From positions 43,482 through 107,481 of the forward strand of contig NZ_VEBK01000014.1 of the NCBI RefSeq assembly GCF_007676755.1: 64,000 nucleotides of DNA. Direction: 5' to 3'. The notes beneath the pieces were generated by a model. That model saw only the letters and a list, made by a program, of their open reading frames with translations, did no database searches and had not been told where the DNA came from. Made by a program: the position numbers and the translations under genes. The DNA is from Bacillus sp. FJAT-22090 (GTDB taxonomy: Bacteria; Bacillota; Bacilli; Bacillales_A; Planococcaceae). Shown here in pieces: positions 53,796-62,112 of this stretch (its first letter is position 1; every line of letters starts with the position of its first letter).

Positions 53796-53944
53796 AGAAG
53801 ACCCCGAAGCACAGAGAGCCTTCTATTACAGTTGAACATCATTTAGCCATATATGAGACATTGAAAAAAAGAGATCCTCTTGAATCGTTCACTCAAATGT
53901 ATAATCATTTGAAGTATGTAAGGAAGAAGATATTAGCTGATTAA
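53795..53944 (+). pseudogene. Truncated GntR/FCD regulator, last 49 codons only
   Basis: An open frame ends at TAA 53942 and encodes a typical FCD C-terminus: EHHLAIYETLKKRDPLESFT followed by QMYNHLKYVRKKIL. No start codon or 5' part is present; upstream is a repeat fragment. It is not derived from the intact FCD gene at 49993, whose end differs, so a second regulator gene once stood here. Confidence 0.65.
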
Positions 53945-53990
53945 ACCGGTCGATGTCTAAGAAATAATTTTACAATTTACTATTAATTAT

Positions 53991-54029
53991 TAAAAGGGAG
54001 TTCGGCGAGTCATGTCGAATTCCTTTTTG
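53991..54029 (+). terminator. Terminator-like hairpin after the FCD remnant
   Basis: AAAGGGAGTTCGGC and GTCGAATTCCTTT pair over 13 bp with G-U pairs around GAGTCAT, followed by TTGATTT. May end the antiporter-amidohydrolase transcript. Confidence 0.6.
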
Positions 54030-54039
54030 ATTTGGAAAA

Positions 54040-54393
54040 GTCTTTGGTGGAATTTCCTCACTCACGAGTGAAACTCCATGCTCTTTGGGTGGAACTCGCG
54101 ACTCTCGAGTGGAACTCCATGCTCTTTGGGTGGAACTGGCCATTCCCGAGTGAAACTTCATGCTCTTTGGGTGAAACTGGAGACTCACGAGTGAAACTCA
54201 TCGCTTTTGGGTGGAACTAGTGACTCTCGAGTGGAACTCTATGCTCTTTGGGTGGAACTGGCCATTCTCGAGTGAAACTCCCCGGCTTTTGAGTGAAACT
54301 CGCGACTCCCGAGTGAAATTCATCGCTTTTGAGTGGATTTCGCCACTCTCGAGTGGAACTTCCTCACTCTCGAATGAAACTCCTCTGCTTTTA
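54040..54393. repeat. Tandem array of 40-41 bp units built from two ~20-bp half-units
   Basis: Seven consecutive units plus partial ends, for example starting at 54060, 54101, 54142, 54183, 54223, 54264 and 54305. Each has half A (CTCGAGTGGAACTCCATGCT) and half B (CTTTGGGTGGAACTGGCGA-like). Units differ by a few substitutions and one-base gaps, so the array is old. Half A has a short CTCGAG palindrome. It is intergenic and no translated frame runs through it with a ribosome site. Confidence 0.9.
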
Positions 54394-54642
54394 AGCCACC
54401 CCCTCCTGAAAGCTAAGTGGGCCGTTATCTACAATTAATAGATTTTCAGGACATATACAAAACTGTCAATAGCATTCTAAATGAAATACCTAAACATAGA
54501 GGATATAATATCCATATTTTTTACGAGCTACTGCTGTTTTTAAAGGATTTTATTATTCACATGGATTCGTTGGTATATTTTGTAGTAAGAATTCTTGCAT
54601 TCTATGTTTATACTAATGGAGCACAAGAAGGAGGAGAAGAAA

Positions 54643-55311
54643 ATGAATAAAAATTATTCATTACTAGTTGGGGTACTTGCAGGAAGTTTGTTATTTTCCA
54701 CACACTCTGCACACGCGGCCATGACAACAGGGGATTCAAATACCACTTCCCAAGCAAAATCATATGAGACACATACATGGAAATCTCCATATCAATATAA
54801 ATATAATTTTAACAACTCTCAGAAAAACAGCTCTAATGCTTTAGAAAATGAAGTATCTGAAAAAGCAACAGTCCCTGAGAAGTCAGTAACATCAGAACAG
54901 TCATCGGAAGAAACAACTAAAGAAAATGTACAAGTTTCTTCTACTATTCAACAGGTGGTTGAATTAGTAAATAGCGAACGCGCAAAAGCCGGACTAAAAG
55001 CATTGCAAATAGATACAAAGCTTACACAATCAGCTCAAGCAAAATCACAAGATATGAAAAATAAAAACTATTTTTCTCATACGAGTCCAACATACGGCTC
55101 TCCATTTGATCAAATGAAATCATTGGGCATTACGTATAAGTCAGCAGGAGAAAATATTGCGATGGGACAACGTAGTGCTGCAGAAGTAATGGATGCATGG
55201 ATGAAATCACCTGGACATAAAGCAAATATTATGAACCCTTCCTATACACATATTGGAGTAGGATTATCGGATAGTGGCTACTATTGGACTCAACAATTTA
55301 TTGGGAAGTAA
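54643..55311 (+). CDS. Secreted CAP-domain (SCP/PR1-like) protein
   Basis: 222 residues from ATG 54643, which follows AAGGAGGAG; this start gives a clean signal peptide (NKNYSLLVGVLAGSLLFS, cleavage after AHA at about 26). A Ser/Glu/Lys-rich linker (about 30-100) precedes a CAP domain (about 104-222): VVELVNSERAKAGLKALQID, FSHTSPTYGSPFDQM, SAGENIAMGQRSAAEVMDAW and SPGHKANIMNPSYTHIGVG. The conserved His and Glu residues of bacterial CAP proteins are present. Similar proteins (YkwD type) are secreted by bacilli; the biochemical role is unknown. Monocistronic. Confidence 0.88.
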   Translation: MNKNYSLLVGVLAGSLLFSTHSAHAAMTTGDSNTTSQAKSYETHTWKSPYQYKYNFNNSQKNSSNALENEVSEKATVPEKSVTSEQSSEETTKENVQVSSTIQQVVELVNSERAKAGLKALQIDTKLTQSAQAKSQDMKNKNYFSHTSPTYGSPFDQMKSLGITYKSAGENIAMGQRSAAEVMDAWMKSPGHKANIMNPSYTHIGVGLSDSGYYWTQQFIGK

Positions 55312-55318
55312 CGATAGA

Positions 55319-55363
55319 GTCCCTGTGTAGGAAACAATTCAGAATTGTTTCCTACACAGGGAC
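55319..55363. repeat. Dispersed palindromic repeat, perfect copy
   Basis: GTCCCTGTGTAGGAAACAAT-TC, one central A, then the exact reverse complement: two 22-bp arms with no mismatch, followed by TTTTTT on the plus strand. It lies 7 bp after the CAP gene stop and 6 bp before the stop of the minus-strand gene, so it works as a convergent terminator. Confidence 0.95.
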
Positions 55364-55369
55364 ATTTTT

Positions 55370-55744
55370 TCATTTATTTGCTTCGAAAATCTCTCCAGCA
55401 ATTCCCATTGCTTGTACAGCTTTTGGAAACCCAGTATATCCCGCACAGTGAATGATAATTTCGATAATATCCTCTTTAGTTAATCCAACGTTTAAAGCAG
55501 CCTGTAAGTGAACTTTAAGCTGATCGAAGGCTCCTTGCGTTATAAGTGTTGTTAGTGTGATAATTTCTCGATGTGCATGAGTCAAGGTGTTTCTCCCGTA
55601 TAAATCTCCAAATCCAAAAGAAACAATCATTTCCCAAAATTCAGGGGAAATCTTTTTGATATTTTCCATTCCTAGACGTACTTCTTGAGAAAATAAATCT
55701 TCCATTGCATGAATACCTGCCTCATAACGCTTGTCATTTTCCAT
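55370..55744 (-). CDS. Carboxymuconolactone decarboxylase-like (AhpD-like) protein
   Basis: 124 residues from ATG 55744, after GGGGAGG. All-helical CMD fold: FWEMIVSFGFGDLYGRNTLT, HREIITLTTLITQGAFDQLK, HLQAALNVGLTKEDIIEIII and HCAGYTGFPKAVQAMGIAGE. The CxxC of peroxidase-type AhpD is absent (only HCAGY), so a gamma-carboxymuconolactone decarboxylase-like or other non-redox role is more likely. It starts one base after the stop of the TPP enzyme gene, a tight operon. Substrate unknown. Confidence 0.85.
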   Translation of the reverse strand: MENDKRYEAGIHAMEDLFSQEVRLGMENIKKISPEFWEMIVSFGFGDLYGRNTLTHAHREIITLTTLITQGAFDQLKVHLQAALNVGLTKEDIIEIIIHCAGYTGFPKAVQAMGIAGEIFEANK

Positions 55745-55745
55745 A

Positions 55746-57380
55746 TTACTGCCTCCCCATTGTTGGTGGTATTTCGTTTTCATCGACTAATACTTCGATT
55801 ACGATCGGTTTGTTTGTTTCTTTGATCGTATGTAATGCTTCCTTTATCCTATCGGTTAAATCAAAAGGATTGTAACAGGTATATGCTTCTAGACCCATCG
55901 ATTCAGCGAAACGAGTCACATCGAGTGGAGTCTCATAAACACCGCCGATAGATGTACCGATCATTTTTTGCATTCCTTTTTCTACCATATCTAATCGTCC
56001 ATTATTTAAAACGATGAATAGGACAGCAGAGTTATAATTGTATGCCGTGGAAAGCTCGGTTCCATGCATGAACATACACCCATCCCCAACTAAGCATACG
56101 ATTGTTTCTTCCGGAGCAGCTAGTTTGGCACCGATGGAATAACCAATTCCATTGCCCATCGCACCAAAAATATCATCAAAGAAGAAAGTACCCGGCTTAT
56201 AAATATCAAAGTGTTTGATACCATAAAAAGAATGACTTCCATCATCTCCGAAAATAATGGCCTCATCTGGTAGCGCATAACGCATTGCCCGCAATGCTTG
56301 GACGGCTGAAATTCGCTCTCCTGGACGGTTATCTTCTAGTTGAATCCATTCGTTCGGTGTTAAAAACGCTTCGCTATCCGTTTTCGGCATATCTTTTAAC
56401 ATAGCAGTCAAGTTTGCTTTTATATCTCCTAGTACCGGTGTCGTGGGTACTTGAATCGATTTACCGATAAAGGTCGGATCATAATCGAAGTGGATGACAT
56501 GGTCCGGATACATTGCTTCCGCAAAACCAGCGGTGGACATATCGCTTAAGCTGGAACCGATGACAAGGAGTAGGTCAACTTTTTCTTGTAAGTATGCTGT
56601 CGCTTCTTCCGTACCCCCCAATCCGAATGCTCCCAAAGAAAGTGTATGATTGGAAGGAAATACTCCTTTTCCTCCTGGAGTGGTGATGACAGGGATGTTC
56701 CAATGCTCTGCAACATGTCGCACTTCTTCGTAGGCTTTACTTGAGTGCACACCTTTACCCAAAAATAGAAGTGGTCGTTTCGCCGCGTTTAGTTTGTCGG
56801 TCACTTCACTCATTAACGGTGAAATCATGTCATATGACACTGGTAAGTCCAGTGTAAAAGGTTCGATTTCCTCTAACAAAATATCAAATGGTATGGCCAA
56901 ATGCACTGGTCCTTTTACACCTGACAACGCTTTTTCTAGTGCATGCTGCAAGAACGGCTTTAACATATCTCCTCGTTCCACTCGCGCGCTAAACTTGGTA
57001 ACAGATCGAAACATATCTACAAGATCAGTACCAAATAGGCTGGAGTCTTGTCCCATTGCTTTTCCAGTGTCCTTCATGGAAGAATGACCTGTAATGATTA
57101 ACAGTGGTAGATTGGAAGCTTTCGCTTGGCCAGCAGCTGTAAGTAGGTTGGTGCCACCAGGTCCAGACGTACCGACTGCAACCCCGATTTTCTGATTCAT
57201 CAATGCGTAGCCAGTTGCTTCAAATCCCGCTGCTGCTTCGTGTTTACTTAATACAAATTCCATTTCATGGTGCAGTATCTCGAATAATATAGGGGATACC
57301 GCCTTTCCCGGAATACCAAAAACATGCTGAATTCCCCAATGTTTAAAATTCGATACTAATACGGATGAAGTCGTCTTCAT
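55746..57380 (-). CDS. Thiamine-pyrophosphate-dependent enzyme (acetolactate synthase/benzoylformate decarboxylase-like)
   Basis: 544 residues, three-domain TPP enzyme. PYR domain with catalytic Glu in VLSKHEAAAGFEATGYA (about 41) and TSGPGGTNLLTAAGQAK; central domain with AKRPLLFLGKGVHSSKAYEE; PP domain with the TPP motif GDGCMFMHGTELSTAYNYNS ending in VLNNGRLDMVEKGM. The family has acetolactate synthase, decarboxylase and ligase members; no regulatory subunit is nearby, so it is not a usual biosynthetic IlvB. ATG 57380 follows AGGAGA by 9 bases. Operonic with the CMD-like gene, which suggests a small catabolic pathway. Confidence 0.85.
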   Translation of the reverse strand: MKTTSSVLVSNFKHWGIQHVFGIPGKAVSPILFEILHHEMEFVLSKHEAAAGFEATGYALMNQKIGVAVGTSGPGGTNLLTAAGQAKASNLPLLIITGHSSMKDTGKAMGQDSSLFGTDLVDMFRSVTKFSARVERGDMLKPFLQHALEKALSGVKGPVHLAIPFDILLEEIEPFTLDLPVSYDMISPLMSEVTDKLNAAKRPLLFLGKGVHSSKAYEEVRHVAEHWNIPVITTPGGKGVFPSNHTLSLGAFGLGGTEEATAYLQEKVDLLLVIGSSLSDMSTAGFAEAMYPDHVIHFDYDPTFIGKSIQVPTTPVLGDIKANLTAMLKDMPKTDSEAFLTPNEWIQLEDNRPGERISAVQALRAMRYALPDEAIIFGDDGSHSFYGIKHFDIYKPGTFFFDDIFGAMGNGIGYSIGAKLAAPEETIVCLVGDGCMFMHGTELSTAYNYNSAVLFIVLNNGRLDMVEKGMQKMIGTSIGGVYETPLDVTRFAESMGLEAYTCYNPFDLTDRIKEALHTIKETNKPIVIEVLVDENEIPPTMGRQ

Positions 57381-57400
57381 GCTGTCATTTCTCCTATTGT

Positions 57401-57444
57401 GTCCCTGTGTAAGAAACAATTCAGAATAGTGTCTTACCCATGGG
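57401..57444 (+). repeat. Dispersed repeat, copy with decayed right arm
   Basis: Left arm GTCCCTGTGTAAGAAACAAT intact; right arm reads GTGTCTTACCCATGGGC instead of the expected TTGTTTCTTACACAGGGAC. Lies between two minus-strand genes. Confidence 0.8.
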
Positions 57445-57445
57445 C

Positions 57446-59665
57446 CTATTTAATATAAATCTTCTCTATTTCATCTGCAGGAAGTGGTTTGCTAAAGAGA
57501 TAACCTTGAGAGATATCACACTGATGATTTTTCAGAAAATCAAGCTGCTCCTTTGTTTCCACCCCTTCAGCGATTACTTCCTTATGCAGGTTATGTGCTA
57601 GTGAGATGATTGCTTTTACAATTACGGCTCCTTTCTCATTATTCATTAATTCATTTATAAAAGATTTATCGATTTTAATATAATCAATAGGAAAGTCTTT
57701 AAGATAATTAAGAGAGCTATAGCCTGTACCAAAATCATCAATACTAACGCCAATTCCGAGTGCTTTCAGATGTTCCAGTACTTGGATGGAGTACTCATAT
57801 TCCATCGCCATATATTCAGTGATTTCTACGACGATATAGGATGGATCAATAGCTGTACATTTTAATACTCCTTCTATAAATGCTAGTAAATCTTTTGTAA
57901 GAAATTGCTGAGTGGATAGATTAATAGACATTTTTACTGGCGTCATCCCAGCATCTTGCCATTTTTTGTTTTGTGAACAGGCCTCATTGAAGACCCATTC
58001 CCCAATTTGGGTAATCAATCCATTTTCTTCAGCCAGTTTTATAAACTTTTCTGGAGGTATAAGACCTAACTTAGGATGCTGCCAGCGGATTAACGCTTCA
58101 AACCCAACCAGTTCACCACTAATATTATTTATTTGAGGCTGATAATGGAGAACAAACTCCTGTTGCTCCAAGGCCCTTCTTAAATCGACCTCTAACATGT
58201 ACTCGTCCATCATGACATCGAGTAATTCAGAAGTATGAATGACATAGCGATTTTTCCCTTGTGATTTTGCTTGATACATCGCATTATCTGCATAGACCAT
58301 AAGCTGTTCCATTGTAATTGAGTAGTCAGGATAGATGGCTACTCCGATACTTGCTGTCGTATGCAACTCCTTCTCGCCGACATGAAAAGGTTGTTGGAAC
58401 AGCTGGAGAATCTTTTTAGCTTTTTTTGTAACATAATCCACATCATCAAAATCTTTCAGTAAGAAAATAAATTCATCGCCACCAAATCTCGCAAGTATAT
58501 CCTTCTCCCCAAGACAACCATGCAACCGCTTGCTTACCTCGATTAAAAATTTATCTCCGTAAGAATGACTAAAGTTATCATTAATAATTTTAAAACGATC
58601 CAAATCTATGAATAAAAGGGCTAACGTCCGATGATAGCCTTTGTTCTTCTCTTCAATAATAGCTTTTATTTCCTTTTGAATATGTCGTCTGTTGGATAGA
58701 TGCGTCAAATCATCATGATAGGCTAAGTAATTATATTTCTCCTGTAACAAGTAACGATCTGAAATATCTCTAAACTGACCAAAGGCCCCTATCATTCTAT
58801 CATCTTCAAAAATTGGTTGCGCATCGAATAGGCAGACTATAAGGTTGCCTGCAATATCTTTAAATTTCAATTCCTCATTTTCAAATATTTTCCCATGATC
58901 TAATACTTCTTTAAAATAGTCCCCTGTTAAATGTGATTCCTTAATATTTCTTCCAATAACCGACTCTCTAGTGTTATTTGAAATTTTTTCAGCAAAACTA
59001 TTAAACTCGGTAGTGATTCCTTTTTCATCTGTAATAACAATCCCATTTCTTGTTCTGCTTAACATGATTTGATTCATAATATCAAGTTTTCTGTTTTGCT
59101 TTCTTAATAATAATTCTCTTTCAATGGAGTCCACTACTTGGGCTAACATTGTTAAAAATAGTTCATTCTGAAACTGGATAGGCATCATGATGCACACACT
59201 ACCAAGTAAGTTATTGTCATCTGTATAGTGAAATGCGGTTCCGTAACAAGCGATGTCGTGAAGAAACGTATGAAAATGCTGTTTCCCAATAAGACTGATC
59301 GGATGCTTTTGTTGTAATGACAGACTAATAACATTTGTGCCGGTATCCTCTTGGATAAATAGGCTGCCAGGCATAATGCCGAATTGTTCGATGGTAGACT
59401 TGATCGTTTCGTCTCCTTCAATTTCCAGAAGATAGCCTGCCGCATCCGAAACAACAACCAATATCGGCGTACCTTTTAAAGAATTTAGTAGCTTATTTGA
59501 AAAGAAACTCACTACTGATAGTATTTCGCTATATGATTTTCGTTTCTGTTCAAACTCTTCTTCGGTTAAAAAGGTCTTTGGTCTTGATACCTCGTTTGGA
59601 TCCATCCCGGCCTCAGCACACATTCTTTTAGACTCTGTAATATAGTATGGTTCCGTCGTATTCAT
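57446..59665 (-). CDS. c-di-GMP GGDEF-EAL protein with GAF-like and PAS sensors
   Basis: 739 residues, no membrane segment. N-terminal part (about 40-190) resembles the GAF-like sensor of sigma-54 activators (GTPILVVVSDAAGYLLEIEG, MPGSLFIQEDTGTNVISLSL). PAS domain at about 200-310 (NGIVITDEKGITTEFN). GGDEF domain at about 315-480 with intact RFGGDEF; no RxxD inhibitory site (GEKD at that position). EAL domain at about 495-735 with FEALIRW, MSINLST, EITEY, DDFGTGYSSLNYL, KIDKSF and AEGVET, so metal and catalytic residues are present. It can make and/or break c-di-GMP; net activity is not predictable. Confidence 0.9.
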   Translation of the reverse strand: MNTTEPYYITESKRMCAEAGMDPNEVSRPKTFLTEEEFEQKRKSYSEILSVVSFFSNKLLNSLKGTPILVVVSDAAGYLLEIEGDETIKSTIEQFGIMPGSLFIQEDTGTNVISLSLQQKHPISLIGKQHFHTFLHDIACYGTAFHYTDDNNLLGSVCIMMPIQFQNELFLTMLAQVVDSIERELLLRKQNRKLDIMNQIMLSRTRNGIVITDEKGITTEFNSFAEKISNNTRESVIGRNIKESHLTGDYFKEVLDHGKIFENEELKFKDIAGNLIVCLFDAQPIFEDDRMIGAFGQFRDISDRYLLQEKYNYLAYHDDLTHLSNRRHIQKEIKAIIEEKNKGYHRTLALLFIDLDRFKIINDNFSHSYGDKFLIEVSKRLHGCLGEKDILARFGGDEFIFLLKDFDDVDYVTKKAKKILQLFQQPFHVGEKELHTTASIGVAIYPDYSITMEQLMVYADNAMYQAKSQGKNRYVIHTSELLDVMMDEYMLEVDLRRALEQQEFVLHYQPQINNISGELVGFEALIRWQHPKLGLIPPEKFIKLAEENGLITQIGEWVFNEACSQNKKWQDAGMTPVKMSINLSTQQFLTKDLLAFIEGVLKCTAIDPSYIVVEITEYMAMEYEYSIQVLEHLKALGIGVSIDDFGTGYSSLNYLKDFPIDYIKIDKSFINELMNNEKGAVIVKAIISLAHNLHKEVIAEGVETKEQLDFLKNHQCDISQGYLFSKPLPADEIEKIYIK

Positions 59666-59866
59666 GTTTTCCTCCTAAAACCTTTATATATATAATATTT
59701 ACCTTAATTTAATGAGTTATTATTTCGTAAAATAGTGAAAAAAAGAATCCATTTCCGCTAAGGCTAAGTCGCTGTGAATTAACCTGAAGAAAGAATTCCC
59801 GTCGTTACTTACTTTACCGCAAAACCTAGTTCTATTCAATGGAAGCGAAGAGGAAGAAGTCAAACG

Positions 59867-59912
59867 AATCCCTGTATAGAAGACAAATCTATACTATTTT
59901 GTAAATTGTCCT
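59867..59912 (+). repeat. Dispersed repeat, decayed copy
   Basis: ATCCCTGTATAGAAGACAAA followed by TCTATACTATTTTGTAAATT matches the head and middle of the copy at 43514. Confidence 0.55.
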
Positions 59913-59940
59913 CAATAGAGACGTAGATTTTTGATGGACG

Positions 59941-59960
59941 GCATAAAAAAAGCTTTATGC
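59941..59960. promoter_or_regulatory. Inverted repeat upstream of the PTS operon
   Basis: GCATAAA and TTTATGC separated by six bases, about 70 bp before the EIIA start. No T run follows, so an operator is more likely than a terminator. Regulator unknown. Confidence 0.3.
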
Positions 59961-60031
59961 GAATATTAATATAGCAGGTGTATTTCATAAAAATTACTTA
60001 TTAAAAAGCTCTATAAAAGGAGAAGTAACGA

Positions 60032-60475
60032 ATGAACAATATTATAGAAGAAAGTGCAATACGACTAAATGTCGTAGCTTCAGATTGGGAAGAAGCAATA
60101 AGGACATGTGGGGAAGTGCTTTTAGAAACAGGAAAAGTAGAGAGGTCTTATATCGATGCAATGATAAATACGATAAAAGAGTTTGGACCTTATATTTTAA
60201 TAGCACCTGGTGTGGCATTGCCCCATGCGCGTCCCGAAGATGGAGTTATTAAGGAAGGTATTTGCGTTGTCCTCTTAAAAAATGAAGTAGCTTTTGAACT
60301 TGGAAAAGAGATGAAGGTATTAATCGGCTTAGCCGCTAGAGATAAAGAATCCCATATTGGCCTATTAAAAAGAATTGCGGAGGTGATATCGGAAGAAGAG
60401 ACGATTGAGCTACTAAAAAATGCAAAAAAAGAAGAAGAGATTGTGAAGTTATTTAATAGAGGTAGAGGAGATTAA
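60032..60475 (+). CDS. PTS EIIA component (fructose/mannitol/ascorbate type)
   Basis: 147-residue cytoplasmic phosphocarrier of the PTS_EIIA_2 family. Active-site His in APGVALPHARPEDGV at about 69; ESAIRLNVVASDWEEAIRTC at the N-terminus. Receives phosphate from HPr and passes it to the EIIB next door, 3 bp downstream. ATG follows AAAGGAGAAG. The combination with UlaB- and UlaA-like genes points to an ascorbate-class system, though many such systems carry other sugars. Confidence 0.92.
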   Translation: MNNIIEESAIRLNVVASDWEEAIRTCGEVLLETGKVERSYIDAMINTIKEFGPYILIAPGVALPHARPEDGVIKEGICVVLLKNEVAFELGKEMKVLIGLAARDKESHIGLLKRIAEVISEEETIELLKNAKKEEEIVKLFNRGRGD

Positions 60476-60478
60476 GAC

Positions 60479-60742
60479 ATGAAAATTTTAACCGTATGCG
60501 GTATGGGATTTGGATCTAGCATGATGTTGAAAATGACTATCGAAAAAATACTAAAAGAAAAAGGCATCAAAGCCGATGTGGAAACAGCTGATTTTACAAC
60601 TGCCGCGAGTACTCAAGCAGACATAATTTTTACGAATGAGGAATTTGCAAAACAGCTTGGGGGTGGGAAGGTACAGGTTGTGAGTATTAAAAATATTGCA
60701 GATGCAAATGAAGTAAGAAAAGCCTTGGAGTCCGTTTTATAG
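60479..60742 (+). CDS. PTS EIIB component (ascorbate/lactose-type)
   Basis: 87 residues. Phospho-Cys in MKILTVCGMGFGSSMMLKMT at position 7, P-loop-like as in UlaB/SgaB. IIFTNEEFAKQLGGG follows. Cytoplasmic; passes phosphate to the sugar entering through EIIC, 21 bp downstream. Confidence 0.92.
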   Translation: MKILTVCGMGFGSSMMLKMTIEKILKEKGIKADVETADFTTAASTQADIIFTNEEFAKQLGGGKVQVVSIKNIADANEVRKALESVL

Positions 60743-60763
60743 ATTCATAGAGAGGATGGGAGT

Positions 60764-62029
60764 ATGGTTTTCTTTGAGTTTTTAATGAATGAAATATTGA
60801 GTATTCCCGCTGTTTTAGTTGGTTTGATAGTGTTGATCGGTCTGGTAGCCCAGCGTGCCGCTTCTACAAAAGTTATGTCAGGAACACTCAAAAGTATTAT
60901 CGGATTTCTGATTTTAGGAGCAGGAGCAGGGGTAATTGTAGGTTCTTTAGATTCGTTAGGTGGAATTATTGAAGACGCCTTCCATATTCAAGGTGTCATT
61001 CCAAATAACGAGGCAATTGTCGCTTTAGCTCAACAAATGTTTGGAACGGAAACCGCACTTATTATGGGATTTGGTTTTATTGCTAATATTTTATTTGCAC
61101 GTTTTACCCCATGGAAATATATCTTTTTGACAGGTCATCATACTTTCTTCATGGCTGCCCTATTATCTGCAGTTTTAGGGACAGCTGGCTTGAGCGGCGT
61201 TATGTTGGTTGTCGTTGGTTCTTTGCTATTAGGTTTCTTCATGGTCTTAATGCCAGCTCTTGGGCAACCATTTATGAAACAAGTAACTGGAAGTAATGAT
61301 ATTGCAATTGGACATTTCGGTACGTTTGGTTATATTGCAGCTGGATTAATCGGTAAATGGTTTGGAAATAAAGAAAAATCGACAGAAGAAATTAAAATTT
61401 CCGAGAAGTGGTCATTTCTAAAGGATTCATTAGTCTCTACTGCTCTTACAATGGTAGCTATTTTTGTCATCTTAGCTATTCTTGCAGGAAGTGATGTAGT
61501 TTCTAATTTTTCTGGTGATCAAAACTACATCATGTTCAGCATTATGCAAGGTATCACGTTCGCTGCTGGTCTAAGCATCATCTTACTTGGAGTGCGTATG
61601 ATTTTAAACGAAATTGTACCTGCTTTCAAAGGAATTGCTGATAAGTTGGTTCCAGGGGCAAAGCCTGCACTTGATGTACCAATCGTGTTCCCGTATGCAC
61701 CAACTGCTGTGATGATTGGTTTCCTTTTTAGCTTCGCTGGGGGACTTATTAGTATGGGAATCTTAGGTGTATTGTCTTTACCTCTTATTATTCCAGGATT
61801 AGTACCTCACTTTTTTACTGGTGCAGGTGCTGGAGTTTTTGGTAATGCAACGGGTGGACGGATTGGGGCAGCTGCTGGTGGATTCATCAATGGTGTTTTG
61901 ATTAGCTTTTTACCAGCTTTCTTATTACCGGTCTTGGGTGACTTAGGCTTTGCAAATACTACATTTGGCGACGCTGATTTTGGTGTCATTGGGATTATTA
62001 TTGGATTTATCGCAAGTCTATTTAGCTAA
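60764..62029 (+). CDS. ulaA: PTS EIIC component, ascorbate (UlaA/SgaT) family
   Basis: 421-residue membrane permease with about 11 segments. UlaA-type features: PAVLVGLIVLIGLVAQRAAS at the start, HHTFFMAALLSAVLGTAGLS at about 125, GHFGTFGYIAAGLIGKWFG at about 185 and FTGAGAGVFGNATGGRIGAA near residue 355. With EIIA and EIIB it forms a three-part PTS. The following transketolase pair suggests that the imported compound enters pentose-phosphate metabolism; ascorbate itself is not proven. Confidence 0.9.
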   Translation: MVFFEFLMNEILSIPAVLVGLIVLIGLVAQRAASTKVMSGTLKSIIGFLILGAGAGVIVGSLDSLGGIIEDAFHIQGVIPNNEAIVALAQQMFGTETALIMGFGFIANILFARFTPWKYIFLTGHHTFFMAALLSAVLGTAGLSGVMLVVVGSLLLGFFMVLMPALGQPFMKQVTGSNDIAIGHFGTFGYIAAGLIGKWFGNKEKSTEEIKISEKWSFLKDSLVSTALTMVAIFVILAILAGSDVVSNFSGDQNYIMFSIMQGITFAAGLSIILLGVRMILNEIVPAFKGIADKLVPGAKPALDVPIVFPYAPTAVMIGFLFSFAGGLISMGILGVLSLPLIIPGLVPHFFTGAGAGVFGNATGGRIGAAAGGFINGVLISFLPAFLLPVLGDLGFANTTFGDADFGVIGIIIGFIASLFS

Positions 62030-62038
62030 AGGTTAATA

Positions 62039-62077
62039 GGTAGTCTTCTTAACTAGAGAAGGCTACCCATTTTTTTG
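62039..62077 (+). terminator. Terminator between PTS and transketolase genes
   Basis: GGTAGTCTTC and GAAGGCTACC form a 10-bp stem (one G-U) with a 9-base loop, then CATTTTTTT. May be partial, as the genes behave as one functional group. Confidence 0.8.
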
Positions 62078-62112
62078 ATTACATAAGAACAAACAATGGA
62101 AGGTGACTATGA

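Larger units (their letters stand above)
59666..60031. other. Intergenic region with a repeat remnant and a hairpin
   Basis: Holds the promoters of the divergent GGDEF-EAL gene and PTS operon. A decayed dispersed-repeat copy and a 7-bp inverted repeat lie inside (listed separately); the rest shows nothing I can support. Confidence 0.35.

Noticed and set aside
54040..54393. CRISPR array
   Set aside because: No unique spacers: the whole 41-bp unit repeats with gradual divergence, and no cas genes are present.
54032..54438. ORFs of 60-75 residues in the tandem array on both strands
   Set aside because: Products are only translated repeats, without ribosome sites.
54417..54650. 77-residue plus-strand ORF before the CAP gene
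   Set aside because: No ribosome site at its start and it overlaps the ribosome site and start of the well-supported CAP gene.
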